A stretch of 64,000 bases of DNA from Mytilisepta virgata (GCA_028015205.1 JAPWFG010000019.1:2976001-3040000); one strand, 5' to 3'; shown: positions 12,001 to 27,000, numbered from the stretch's first letter. Notes: generated by a model not told the origin, from the letters alone. A program made the numbers and translations.

Positions 12001-15000
12001 ACCAAAGCCCACATTTGATTAGATGGAATTGCTAAAAAATGCTGATTACCGGTACTCAGACAGAATACTGCTTAGTGATAGTTTTAAAAGATTTTTATAG
12101 TGAAAAAATTTATAAATATGTAAATTTCACCAAATCATCTTATCCAATAGCATTATTTAGTAAAGTATTATTGTTTATTTTTTTCTGCATCATGACTTAA
12201 TAGATAACTGCAATGTTTGTCTTTTCTATACAGGATTTTTATTGAATGAATAAAATTGAAAAAAGTAAGTGCATTAATAGAATCATTAACATTTTATATA
12301 ATGTCATTGGTCCTATTGGAATTGTACGACAATTTATTACATGTAAGTAGGTTAACTTGTTTTCCCGTTAATACATGTGATTAGAATGAAGTATACATTA
12401 CCAGTCAATTCAAGTCACTATACTGATATTTTCATCTCAGGGTTCTCGCTAAGGTGCGTACATGTGTCCTGGACGCGCTAAAATTGGACTGGATGCGTCA
12501 TCCTTCAAACTCATGCGTCGCTGGGACGCATGTAGATCTAATCAGCTGCGTCCGATGACCGCTATTTTCAGAAATAATCTCGAGCCGCGATTTTTTGTTT
12601 TCTTGGAGATCAAAGGGGAAGGGGAGAGAAACGACAAAAAGTAAGCTAGAAAATGGTGGCAATCAGAATTCTCTTGATTTTTCATTGGCCAGAGTTTTTT
12701 TTACCGACCGGTAACAATACCTACACCTCATTTAAAAATTAATTTAGTGGATGCACAAATAGAAATTTTGTCAATATTGATTATTAAGGTGTTCAAACAT
12801 GGTCAATTTGAGGATTATGTTGGAGAAAAATAATAGTAAAGATTATAGAATAAGATAAATAAATATTAAAAAAATAAGTGGCAATTATAAATAATTAATT
12901 TGTGTCAAAAGGTGCAAAGATTTTTGCTCATATCTGTAACAGAAATTTTCTTCCAAGCTTGGAGTACCACTGCATATGTTCAATTTTTTTTTTAAATTAT
13001 ATTCGTCAGTATTTTAACACAGCACATGATTTTAATTAAACTTCAACAATAGTACAATAGGCCTACCATGGTCAAAGTCATGCAGGAATGTATGTTAAAA
13101 AGTGGCAATGAGTCCTGGGACTCATCAAAATCAGCTGGGACTAACCATTCTGAAAAAGGATGAGTCCCAGGATCATCATGAAAAATTCTTAGTGAGAACC
13201 CTGCATCTGAATATTTATTATTAATTTTCAGTTTTGGGATTCATCCAGTCCTCGTCAGAATAAAGGCAGTATCACATCAGGTTCACCAGTATGGAGGGCA
13301 AGATACACAGTTAGTATTAGAATTTATATCTTTGCACATTTTTGTGTTCATCTTTTTAGTTCACCTGACCAAATGCCATGTCAGCTTTTATTATCACTTG
13401 GCATCCGTCATCCATCCGTCCATCTGTAAACTTTTACATTTTCATCTTCTCCTCTGAAACCCCTAGACCTATTGAACTGAAACTTGGCCTGTAGCTTCTA
13501 TGGAAGGTCCTTTACAAAGTTTGCATAAATCATCCGGGTCTGTGAAACAAAATGGCCACCATGATCATTTACATGTTCTAATTGGTTGAAATTTAAAACT
13601 TCTTCTCTGAAACCGTAAAGCCAAATGAACTGATTTTTAGCTCACCTGGCCTAAAAGGCCATGTGAGCTTTTCTCATCACTTGGCGCCGTCGTCTGTCGT
13701 CGTCTGTCGTCTGTCGTCGTTAACAATTTTTCAAACACCTTCTCCTCTGAAACTACTGAATGGATTTGGATAAAACTTAGCATGATTGTTCCTTAGGGTA
13801 TCCTGCACAAAGTATATGCTTCGATTTTTGATCCGTCGAAAAACATGGCCGCTGTTACTAAAAATAGAACAAAGGGGTCAAACAACAGTTTTTCGCAAGT
13901 ATCTCAAAAATCATTAGGTTACGGCAAATTCTGCAGGTTGAAAGTGTTCAGCATGATGAGAGCTACCTGTGTGCTTATTTTCGTGAAAATCTTTCAACTG
14001 ATGTTAGAGTTATTGCCCTTTTTTGACATTTTTGGCTTTTTTTTTATGTTATTATTTCAAAAATCTTCTCCTCTGAAACTATTGAACGGATTTAGATAAA
14101 ACTTAGCATGATTGTTCCTTAGGGTATCCTGCACAAAGTTTGTGCTTCGATTGTTGATCCGTCGAAAAACATGGCCACTTTTACTAAAAATAGAACATAG
14201 GGGTCAAACAACAGTTTTTCGAATATATCTCAAAAATCATTAGGTTATGGCAAATTCTGGCAGGTTGAAAGTGATCAGCATGATGAGAGCTACCGGTGTG
14301 CTGATTTTTGTGAAAATCTGTCAACTGATGTTAGAGTTATTGCCCTTTTTTGACATTTTTGGCTTTTTTTTATGTTATTATTTCAAAAATCTTCTCCTCT
14401 GAAACTACTGAATGGATTTGGATAAAACTTAGCATGATTGTTCCTTAGGGTATCCTGCACAAAATGTATGCTTCAATTTTTGATCCGTCGAAAAACATGG
14501 CCACTGTTACTAAAAATAGAACAAAGGGGTCAAACAACAGTTTATCGCAAATATCTCAAAAATCATTATGTTATGGCAAATTCTGGCAGGTTGAAAGTGT
14601 TCAGCATGATGAGAGCTACCTGTGTGCTTATTTTCGTGAAAATCTGTCAACTGGTATTAGAGTTATTGCCCTTTTTTGACATTTTTGGCTTTTTTTTATG
14701 TTATTATTTCAAAAATCTTCTTCTCTGAAACTACTATTCAAAATCAAATGAAACTTGGTAAGATTGTTCCTTAGGGTATCCTGCAAAAAATGAATGCTTG
14801 GATTTTTGATTTTTCGAAAACATGTCCGCCATTACTAAAAATAGAACATAGGGGTCAAAATGCTGTTTTTTGCTATTTTTTCCTGAATTATAGAAATAAA
14901 ATGAAGATGAAAGCTACTTTCAAGGCAAACATGGTATCCCGAGTTGAATGGTGATGATGAAAGTTTGTTTTGGAGTCCAAAATTTGGACGGCCATTTTCC

Positions 15001-18000
15001 CGCCATTTTTTACACTTGCTCGGATTTCAACAATATCTGGTTTTTAAAGTAAACATGGTATCCTTAGTGAATGGTGATGATGAGAATGTTGTATAACAAT
15101 GATTAAACTTCATAATATGTGAGCTTTTAATATGCCATCACTTGGTGTCTGTCATCATCATTGTTAACAAATTTGCAAACATCTTCTCCTCTGAAACTAC
15201 TGGAGGGATTTGGATGAAACTTAGCATGATTGTTCCTGCAATATTTCCTTTTCAAGTACAATAAAAAGCCTTAACCCACAATTTTTACATAACTTCTTTC
15301 AACATTTTAAAAACGAAGACAACATATAGACCAAAAGATTTATACTTGTATTTGAAGATGAATTAAAGCTTGTATTTTGTATTGTGAATCATCAGATTGA
15401 CCATGATTGTATCTTAATCAAGCATAGGGAGAACTCATTCCCATTTCTTTCCAGAGGTTCTTGAAAGGCTTTTAAAGGTATTTTCAGCATTTTACGTGAC
15501 CTTTAATACTCAGTTTAATTTACAACAAACATTAATATATTAATTTAGATTATAGTGCATTGTTTGCCAGGTGAGCGATTCAGGCTCTTGAGAGCCTCTT
15601 GTTTATATGGAGCATCTACGGAAGGTCCTTTAAAAATTTGCTTAAATCATCCTGGTCCGTGAAAAAAAAATTAACTGCTACTTGGTATGAAGCATCTTTA
15701 GAAGCTCTTTCACATAGTTTGATCTATGTTCTGATTGGAGGAAATTTTTTAAAATCTCTTTTGAAACTGTAATGCCAAATGAACTCAAACTGAATGGAAT
15801 ATCTATAGAGGGTCTGCAATAATACTGATTTGATATGATAATAAAGTGAATAGATTGTAAGTGTCAGGTTAGCGATACAGACTCGGCCACCTGAGCCTCT
15901 TGTTTTCAGTTCATTTCTGTTTAATATATTTATCTTAAGTATAAATTCAATCATTGAGGAAACCAACTTTTGCTTTGGTACGATTCAGTTTTTATATTTC
16001 AGCCATTTGGTTGTGGATTAATTACAGCTGTTGTACCTCAGTTAAGAAGGGGAGAAAACTCTTTATACTTGTGGAATCGTGAGAACTGTATTCAACCAGT
16101 ACATCAGTTTGTGGGACATCAAGATGTTATTTTAGAATTTGAATGGAGGAAACAGAAGGAAGGTATGGTATTTATGATAATTGTTGTGTCGCCTGCGGAA
16201 CGCATGGTCGACACATAGGGATCACTATCTTTCGTCTGTCGTCTTGCGTCTTGCGTCGTCACACTTTTCTCCTATCCTCAACTGCTCGTAAACCTCTCAA
16301 AGGAATTTGATGAAACTTTATCTGTGCATTAACCTTAATGCACAGGTGTGCATATATATTTTATTTTTAAAAATTAAAAATTTTTTTTTTTGTAAAAGTT
16401 GACATTTTTGAAAAAAAAAGGAAAAAAAGGGGGGGTTCAAAACTTCTATCCTCAACTACTCCATAACCGCTCTAAGGAATTTGATGAAACTTACTCTGTG
16501 CATTAACCTTAATGCAAAGGTGTGCATATGTATTTCATTTTTAGAAAACTTTAAATTTTTTTTGTAAAAATTGACATTTTTGCAAAAAAAAAAGGGGGCG
16601 GGGAACTTCTATCCTCAACTACTCTATAACCGCTCAAAGGAATTTGATTAAACTTTCTCTGTGCATTAACCTTAATGCACAGGAGTGCATATATATTTCA
16701 TTTTTAGAAAATTTTAATTTTTTTCCCTAAAAATTAACATTTTTGAAAAAAATGGGGGGGGGGGGGGGGGGGGGGTAAAAACTTCTATCCTCAACTACTC
16801 CATCACCGCTCAAAGGAATTTGATGAAACTTTCTCTGTGCATTAACCTCAATGTACAGGTGTGCATATATATTTTATTTTTAAAAATTAAATTTTTTTTT
16901 TTGTAAAAATTGACATTTTTAGAAAAAAGGGTGGGGGATTCAAAACTTCTATCCTCAACTACTCCATAACGGCTCACAAACTTTCTCTGTGCATTAACTT
17001 TAATGCAAAGGTGTGCATATATTTCATTTTTAGAAAATTTTAATATTTTTTGTAAAAATTGACGTCCGCAGGCGACACATGTCTTCCTTGGAAGACTCAC
17101 ACATTTTTGACAATACAAACAGCATTATGCAGATTTACCATCAAACATGTTTTTCGGGGTGTTATGTAATAGCACTTACTACAGTTTAGGTATCATAGTA
17201 CAAATGTTATTGATTTGTTGTCAAAATTGTATGGCTTAATTTTTTTTTATCCCCTCACCAACGAAGTTGCGAGGGGATATAGTAACACAACCGTCTGCCT
17301 TTCCTTCCTTACGTTCTTCCGTCCGTCCCTAACATCCTTATGAACACTCTAGACTCAACATCCTTCAAGGCATTTTGACCAAACTTGGCACATACTTAGT
17401 CCTTATGAATATCTAGAACCCTGTTGATTTTCAAGGTCATAGATCAAATGTTTAGGTAACAGTGGAACTTGTAAATTCTTTAGACCCCGTCCCTAACACC
17501 TTTGTGAACACTAGACTCTAACATCCTTCAAGAAATTTTGACCAAACTTTGCACTTACTTAGTCTTTATGAATATCTAAAACCCTATTGACTTTTAAGGT
17601 TTTAGGTCAAAGGTCAAGGTAACAGTGGAACTTGTAAATTCTTTACACCCTGTCCATAACACCATTGTGAAAATTCTAGACTCAGCATCCTTCAAGGGAT
17701 TTTAGTAAATATCAGGATCTATAAGAATATTGTTTTCTAGGTCAAAAATCAAATGACAAGAAAATATTTATACATGTACAAATTTCAGGGTCAAATTTTT
17801 TCAAGTGCTTCACGTTGCCCTTGTTTCAGTTTTAAAGCTAGAGTATAAGTGGTATGCCTTTCTCAAACATGGAGACTATAGAATTTTCTTTTCCCTCATT
17901 CCTATAGGTTCATGGATAGTAGTTTTAAAGAAAAACTATACAGATGATATATTCCCATTCCTAAATTTAATCTTTTTTTTCTATATGTATTAACAATGTC

Positions 18001-21000
18001 ATATCCATTTTCAAAATCAATTATAATATTCAGTGCTGTTAGGTTATTGACCTAAACCCCGACCTAGACACTTTGCGATTGAATGATTCTCATTAGTATT
18101 GTTCCATTTTATGGCAGAGATTTAGCTAGCGCTCGCCACTTTCGCCATTGACGAATGATTCTTGAAAGTGGCGAATGTTTTCCGTATGCAATTCGTCACT
18201 TGAAATTTCAAAATCGCCCAAAAAAATTTCGTTCAGGCGCGTACAAGCGTCCTGGACGCGCTAAAATTGGACTGGACGTGTCGTCCTTCAATCTCATGCG
18301 TCCATGGGACGCATATAAATCTAATCAGCTGCGTCCCAAGACCATAATTTTCATAAAAGATCTCAAGCCGCCATTTTTTTTCTTGGAGATCAAAGGGAAC
18401 GGGGAAAGAAATGACAAAAAATTAAGATAGATAATGGCGGCAATCGGAATTCTCGTGATATTTCATTGGCCACAGTGTTTTTTACCGACCGGTAACAATG
18501 TGTGTAGACCTCATTTAAAAATGAATTTAGCGGTCTTTGACTTACATTACAATTGGAAATTTTGTCAGTATTGATTATTAAGGTGTTAAAACAAGGTCAA
18601 TGGGAGGATTTTAAGAGTATGTTTGAGAAAAAAATAATAGTAAAGATTATAGATAAATAAATATTAAAAAATTAAATGGCAATATTAAACATTTTTATTA
18701 TGATTATCATGTTATATGTACCAGTGCTGAAAAATAAATAATAAAAATATGTATTAATATTCAATGTTATATTTTTTCTCCATCATATGTACAAAAAAAA
18801 ACTGGAATAAGTTACATCGATAGAACATGAAGAATTTGTCCCCATTTTGCTTGTCCACAAAAGTGACTAATGGTCTCAAAATCCTAGCTAAAACCCTGGT
18901 TTATGGTTAACAAAAAGATTACATTACACAAAAGTTGGAGTAGGATGATGAAGTTACAACTTTTACATTACACAAAAGTTGGAGTAGACATATTTAAGAA
19001 TGATGAAGTTATAAGATAATTTAAAATTAAAATCAGATTTTGCTAATGACTGATTTTGTTTTACAGGATTTAAAGACTTTCAATTAGTTACATGGTCTAA
19101 AGATCAAAGTTTAAGGATATGGAAAATAGACCAACATTTACAAAAGGTAATATACAAATGTACATAGGTACAAAAGTTGTGTAAGTTTTATACATTTGAA
19201 CAACATTTAAGTCAAACTGGCCTTCATTCCAGGCTTGAGTGACTTTGCTCTAGTTTTACATTTATATCAATTTCCTGGGAAAACTTTTTATTAGAAAATT
19301 GCGATGTGGTAATAAAACAACTTAGTTAAGAATATATTTATTATCATGGAAAATATTTCACATATCAGGTTCTTATGTTTAGTTATGCATTTCATTTAGT
19401 AGTTAAGAATAAGGTTTGAGTAAGGGACATCCAAGTCTTACACATTATCTAGTTTATGAATAAAATACCAAACTTCCCAGACATTACACCTAACTTAAAA
19501 ATTATGCATTAAAAGGACAGGAAAGTTGTATGTAAGAAGGCTTTCATATAATGAAATACTTATTTACATGCAATCAAACCATTTCCGGTCTAATAAAAGG
19601 GGTAGAATAAACTTGAGTCGTATTTGGTCAATGACCTAATAAATTCTACTGGTACTTGTTTACATGAAGAGCGCCCGGAGCATAGCGAATGTACCAGATG
19701 ACGTGGTGGTGTTTCCCGCGTTTTCACTGCAGTTGAATTTCAACTTCAAACATAATTTTAAGGCATTTTACACATCGAAAGGGGATTGCAGGATAAAGAC
19801 AATACATAGTCATTGTCGGAAAATATAAAATTTATTTGGGCTCGCTGCGAAACATGGGGAAAAGGCTCACTAAAGCTCGCCTTTTCTCATGTTTCTAAAG
19901 CTCGCCCAAATTAATTTTATATTTTCCGACAATGACTATGTATTGTATATTTATACTCAGAATATTGATGGCGCTTGATTTATTAATATTTCTATGACCC
20001 ATTAATTACTGTATTTCCAGTTTTCTTAACTTATCTTTACTTATTTCTTTTTTATATTTAATAGTATATTTCTAGTTATAAAAATTAAATGATAAACATA
20101 TGCTTTGTCAGCTACATGTATGTCAGTAGGGGAAACTTTAGAATTGAGTTTGATACACAGCTGTGATAATAGTATAACAAGGTATTTCTTAGTAGTTATG
20201 TCATTATCTGCGACCAATAATAGAAGAGAGGAATAGTCCAAATAATTATGTCGTCTTGGAAGGCTGTTTTATTTTTTTTCTGGGATGCTGCCTGCCAATG
20301 AGAGATCTAAAAAAATCAAATTGAAAAATACCCTCAGCAGATGTCATGATTATCTGGACTAAAGAGAGGGATAGATTCTCAGTAAGTATTTATGCATCTT
20401 TGTTCAATCTAATGTTCAAGACAGTTTTAAGAATCGCATGAAATTTCAAGATGTATATCAAAAGGTTGTTGTAATCCAAATTTCAAGATTTAGTGGGTTT
20501 AAATCCATCAACTCATATTGCTTTCAGTCTTGTGGTCATGATGTTGGTGATATAAGCGACTCATCAGAAAATGAAAGTTCCTCTTTACCTTATGAAACCA
20601 ATGGATCTAGTCTCCCTAAAGATCAGGAGGTGGTAGACTTTCCAAGACAAATGTCACCGAGTCCAGAGGTCTATCCAGGCCAACAACCTAGGACACTGGA
20701 ACAGGAGTTCATGATGGTTAATGTGGCAATTGATAATGTTGCAGTTGACAAGGTACTTTAAAATGCATTGTTTATAAAACAGTGTAGAACAGATATGGAT
20801 ATCTTCTGATTTTAGAATATGTTTTATAACATGCTAAGTTACCTTTACCCAAAACATAATTACTACATCATTAGTATAGTGTCAGATGTAGGTGACAGTT
20901 ATCACATACTTCTTAGATTGCCATCTATTTTTATTTGTTAGATGAATATCAGAAAATTTGACAGCGACAGGTACAATTGAGAGTTGTTACATACTTCATA

Positions 21001-24000
21001 GAGCTCCCTTATTTTGTTTAATTAAATACAGAGTAGAGGACTTGTAAAGTGACAGTTGTTTTATCACAATGCTGCTTAGAGTTCCCTCTATTTTGTTTCA
21101 GTTGGATGAAGAACCATAAAATTGTACAACAACACATGTAAATGAGCCTTGTCATACCTGTCATACGAGACCCTGCCATTTTATTTCAGTTAGAACTTCT
21201 ACAGTGATAGATGTAAGTGAGAGTTGTAACACACTTTTTAGAGCTCCCTCTAATTTCAGTTTAATGAAGAACCATTGACCTGTACAGCAGCACTTGCAAA
21301 TGAGCCTGTCATTTAATTTCAGTTAGATCAGTAACAGAGAACTTGTACAGTGACAGGTGGAAGTGAGAGTTGTTACACACTCCCTAGAGCTTCCTCTCTT
21401 TTATTTGATTAGTATCAGTAAAGTTGAACAGGGACAGGTGTTAGTGAGATTTGTTACACAATTCTCAGAGCTTCCTCTGTTTTATTTCATTAGATTAGTA
21501 GCAGTGACAGGTGTAAGTAAGATTTGTTACACATTTTTCAGAGCTTCCTCTGTTTTATTTCAGTTAGATTAGTAGATGAGAACTTGTACAGTGACAGGTT
21601 TAAGTGAGAGTTGTTACACATTTCTCAGAGCTTCCTCTGTTTTATTTCAGTTAGATTAGTAGCTGAGAACTTGTACAGTGAAGGGTATTAGTGAGAGTTG
21701 TTATAAATTTCTCAGAGCTTCCTCTGTTTTATTTTAGTTAGATTAGTAGCTGAGATATTGTACAGAGACAGGTATAAGTGAGAGTTATTACATAATTCTC
21801 AGAGCTTCCTCTGTTTTATTTCAATTAGATTAGTAGCAGTGAACATGTACAGTGATAAGTGTAAGTGAGAGTTGTTACAAATTTCTCAGAGCTTCCTATG
21901 TTTTATTTCAGTTAGATTAGTAACTGAGAACTTGTACAGAGACAGGTATTAGTGAGAGTTGTTAGAAATTTCTCAGAGCTTCCTCTGTATTATTTCAGTT
22001 AGATTAGTAGATGAGAACTTGTACAGTGACAGGTTTAAGTGAGAGTTGTTACACATTTCTCAGAGCTTCCTGTTTTTTTTCAGTTAGGTAAGTAGATGAG
22101 AACTTTTACACTGACAGGTTTAAGTGAGAGTTGTTACAAATTTCTCAGAGCTTCCTCTGTATTATTTCAGTTAGATTAGTAGATGAGAACTTGTACAGTG
22201 ACAGGTTTAAGTGAGAGTTGTTACACATTTCTCAGAGCTTCCTGTTTTATTTCAGTTAGATAAGTAGATGACAGGTTTAAGTGAGAGTTGTTATACATTT
22301 CTTAGAGCTTTTACCTCTCTTTTATTTCAGCTAGATGAAGAGCTGAGAACTTGTACAGTGACAGGTATAAGTGAGAGTTGTTACAAATTTCTCAGAGCTT
22401 CCTCTGTTTTATTTCAGTTAGATTAGTAGATGAGAACTTGTACAGTGACAGGTTTAAGTGAGAGTTGTTACTCATTTCTCAGAGCTTCCTGTTTTATTTC
22501 AGTTAGATACGTGGATGACAGGTTTAAGTGAGAGTTGTTATACATTTCTTAGAGCTTTTACCTCTGTTTTATTTCAGCTAGATGAAGAGCTGAGAACTTG
22601 TACAGTGACGGGTATTAGTGGTAATAACAGTATCAGACTTGTTATAAAATTCCCAGAACAGTACCCTTCACATGGAGCACCGACATTTGATATTGCTGGT
22701 TATTCAATTACAAATATGTTTATGAATAGAATTTTAAAGGTATGCATTGTAAATGGTTTGATTATTTCTCACAAAAATATCAGTAAATATTAGTTCTTTG
22801 CAGTACAAATTCATGAAATGTTATATTGTGATATCTTTTCATATGATTTTTTAGTTGTATATTGCCAACAGTCATCCATTTTTAGCTCACCTGGCCGAAG
22901 GCCATGTGAGCTATTGCCATCACTTGGCGTCCGTCGTCGTCTGTCGTCGTCCGTCGTCGTCCGTCGTCGTCGTTAACAATTTTTCAAAACTCTTCTCCTC
23001 TGAAACTACTTGACCAATTGGAACCATACTTGGTACGAATGTTTTTTGGGGTATCCTGCATAGAACTGATGTGGGGATTTTTGATCCGTTGAAAAACATG
23101 GCCGCTGTTACTAAAAATAGAACGTAGGGGTCAGACAACAGTTTTTCGCAAATATCTCAAAAATCATTAGGTTATGGCAAATTCTGGCAGGTTGAAAGTG
23201 TTCTGCATGATGAGAGCTACCTGTATGCTGATTTTCGTGAAAATCTGTCAACTGATGTTAGAGTTATTGCCCTTTTTTGACATTTTTGGCTTTTTTTTAT
23301 GTTATTATTTCAAAAATCTTCTCCTCTGAAACTACTTGACTAATTAGAACCAAACTTGGTATGAATGTTCCTTGGGGTACCCTGCATAGAACTGATGTGG
23401 GGATTTTTGATTCGTCAAAAAACATGGCCGCTGTTACTAAAAATAGAACATAGGGGTAAATTGCTGTTTTTTGCTAATAACTCAAAAACCGTTACAGATA
23501 TCGAAAATCTGACGGGGTAAAATTGATCAGCATGACAAGATCTACCTACCCTGAAATTTTGAAGGAAATTCCAAAACCTATTTAGGAGTTATTGCCCTTT
23601 TTTCATCAAATTTTCAAAATTTTAACATTTTTCATCATTTATCTCCAAAACTATTTGAGATAGAAGTGAAATGTAAATTTGAAAAATGTTTGCCATGTTG
23701 AGATCTACCTACCCTGAAATTTTAAAGGAAATCCCAAAACCCATTTAGGAGTTGTTGCCCTTTTTTTGTCAAATTTTCAAAATTTTTTTATTCAAAAATC
23801 TTCTCCTCTGAAACCGCTGGGCCGATTGGTTTGAAACTTAATAGGAATGATCTATGACATGTCCTCTACAAACAATCTTCAATTTATTTTGATCTGACAT
23901 AAAACATGGTTGTCGTAGCTAAAAATAGAATATAGGGGTGCATGTGTTGTTTTTGGCTTATAACTTAAAAACCGTTACAGATATCAAAAATCTGACATGG

Positions 24001-27000
24001 GGTAAAATTGATCAGCATGACAAGATCTACCTAACCTGAAATTTTGAAGGATTCCTAAAACCCATTTAGGAGTTATTGCCCTTTTTCATCAAATTTTCAT
24101 AATTTAACATTTTTCGTCATTTATCTCCAAAACTATTTGAGATAGAAGTGAAATGTAAATTTGAAAAATGTTTGCCATGTTGAGATCTACATACCCTGAA
24201 ATTTTAAAGGAAATCCCAAAACCCATTTAGGAGTTATTGCCCTTTTTTTGTCAAATTTCAAAATTTTAACATTTTTGCATTTATCTCCAAAACTATTTGA
24301 GATAGAAGTGAAATATAAATTGAAAAATGTTTGCCATGTTGAGATCTACCTACCCTGAAATTTTGAAGGGAATCCCAAATTCTATTTAGGAGTTATTGGT
24401 TTGTGTAATTTGAGGTCGGGTTCTGTTACAATTATTTAAGGTTCACCCTTATTCCTGGTCAATTTTGTCAACTTCCTGCCAGGACTACCACCATCAGGGA
24501 ACATATTTTAACATTAAACCTTATGAAAAATAAATCTTCAACAAATTTTCCCTGAACTATTGAACCAATTGCAACAAACTTGGTAAAATAGTTGATTAAT
24601 TGTCCAATGAAAACCAGACTCCAGGTGAGCGATACAGGCTCTGGTGAGCCTCTTGTTCATAAATCTGATTCTGTCTCCTCACATTTTGCTGTGACTGAAG
24701 GTTTATTTTTAAACTTAGGTTTAACTTTTTTTTTTCCTCAGATTTTCAAAGTGTTTATAGCTTTTTTGCCAAAGAGCGAAAAGATGCATTATTAGTAAAG
24801 TTTTTTTTCAGTGGGTTTTTCCTTCTAATTTATCTTGCTTTCAGTATCTTGCTATTATCTATAGTTTTGGTCTCGCCTGTGACGAAGGTCACAAAAAGGC
24901 AAGATATAGGTATTACTTTCTGCCGACAGCGGCGGCATAAACTTTAAAAACCTTAATAACTTTGTACAGTTAATACCTACACTTAAGATCTTTGGTCCAC
25001 AGATACATTATGATATAAATTGTGGTGATGTATATTTTTCTTGTGACCTTGACTCCGTTTTCGTGTATCATCGACTCGTAATATTTGTAAAATCTGCATC
25101 CATTTTGTGATTTAACTCCATTTCTTAGCAACTGTGAAACCTAGGCCCACCATATTTGGTCTATAGATAGATATATCTTAGTGGTGTCTATGGACCTTGA
25201 CCTCAATTTAATGCTTGAGTGACTTGTGTCACATTTTTGTGATTAAGTCCATTTCACAGCAACTAATACCTAGACCCATCATATTTGATCTACACATAGT
25301 TCTTGGTGGGTACATGCTAGTCTGACACCTATCTCTTGATCTTGACCTCAATTTCATGATTGAGTGACTTGCATCACATTTTCATGATTAATTCCATTTC
25401 TTAGCGACTGTAATACCTAATCGCACCATATTTGGTCAATAAATAGTTCTTGGTGGATATATGCTAGTTTGACACCTGTCAACCGACCATGACCTCAATT
25501 TCATGCTAGAGTTACTACTTGTGTTACATTTTCAAGATTAAGTACAGTTCTCAGCAACTATAATACCTAGGCCCATTATATTTGGTCCTCAGATAGTTCT
25601 TTTTGGGTACATTCCAGTCTGATACCTGTCACCCGACCTTGACCTGAATTTCATGCTTGAATTACTTGCATCACATTTTCTGTATTATGTCCATTTCTCA
25701 ACAACTATAATAGCTAGGCCCATTATATTATATCTATAGATAATTCTTGTTTGTTACCTGCCAGTCTGACACCTGTCACCCAACCTTGGCCTCAATTTCA
25801 TGCTTGGGTGACTTTTTTTGTGATTAAGTCCATTTCTCAGCAGCTGTAATACCTAGACCCATCAGATTTGGCATGTAGATAGTTCCTGTTGGATACATGC
25901 CAGTCTCACACCTGTCACCTCACCTGAATTTCATACACCTGACCTGATCCTTGAGTGGCCCCCTTCCAAAATGGTATCTGGCATCCCCAGCTTCCCATCT
26001 ACATGGCTGCTGCTACTTAAAGTAGAAAAAAAGGGGGGATGAATTTTAAAACTTTTCTTCTGTGAAACTACAGTGCCAGATGAAACCAAACATGGCAGAA
26101 ACTCCAAAAAATAATTGGAAATTGATCATAGAAACAGAGTTACCATAGCAACATTTCAGATTTTTGTGAAAAATGGTAAAAAATATGCAATTTTACCAAT
26201 TTTTGACCGAAAATTAGGGTTTTATTGGTGTTTCATTGGCGATTAACCTCAATTTTTCATATTCTACATAACAATTAATTATATTTGTTAAGCAAAACAA
26301 AGATACTTTTCCAGCTCATTTAATTTTCTCACATTTTAACTTACCAGTTCATGTCACAAAAATTGCTAATACAGAAGCCAAGTGCAGATGGTACTACACA
26401 TGTCCTAGTTATTAACCCTCACTTCAAAGCTTGTTCAGTTTATGTTTTCCAACTTTATTACTCTAAAACCTATCCTTTTTCAATTGATATTCTTTATCTG
26501 TGGGTAATATATTTGTTATATGATCACCATGCTGTCAAACTTAACCAAATTTAAGAAACAATATATTTCTGGGGGTATTTATCTGAAACTTAAATAATTA
26601 GTGGCAGCAGTGTACTTGAACTCACCTACCAACCAAACTGGTTGCCACCAGCTTTATGACGATTGATTTTAGTCTGCCACAGGCAAAGCACGAGGGGACT
26701 TTTGTTTTGCATTTTGTTTATACGTCCATCAGTCTGTCACATAAAGCTTAACACACTTTATTTAAATTCACCTCAACCAAAAGATTACATTTTTGGAATG
26801 TAGGCTTATATGGACGAGTTACAGGTCAAGTTTAAGTTTTGTTCGACTTCAGTGATTAAATTCAGTTATGGCCCATGGAAATAAGCATTTTTGTTTAAAA
26901 TGTAAGTTTTCTGTGCCTTTTTAGGTCGCCTCAACGAAGTTGAGGGGACTATTGGAGTCACCGTCCGTGTCCGCAGCCAGTTCTCAGTTACTAGTTGACA

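Noticed and set aside
13845..14728. 84-96 codon frames in intron 5
   Set aside because: They are internal repeats of a TAGCTCACC element; no domain.
21357..22793. Open frames running through the intron 8 array into exon 9
   Set aside because: Only 22578-22739 is exon; the upstream part is junction-derived repeat with stops and no conservation.
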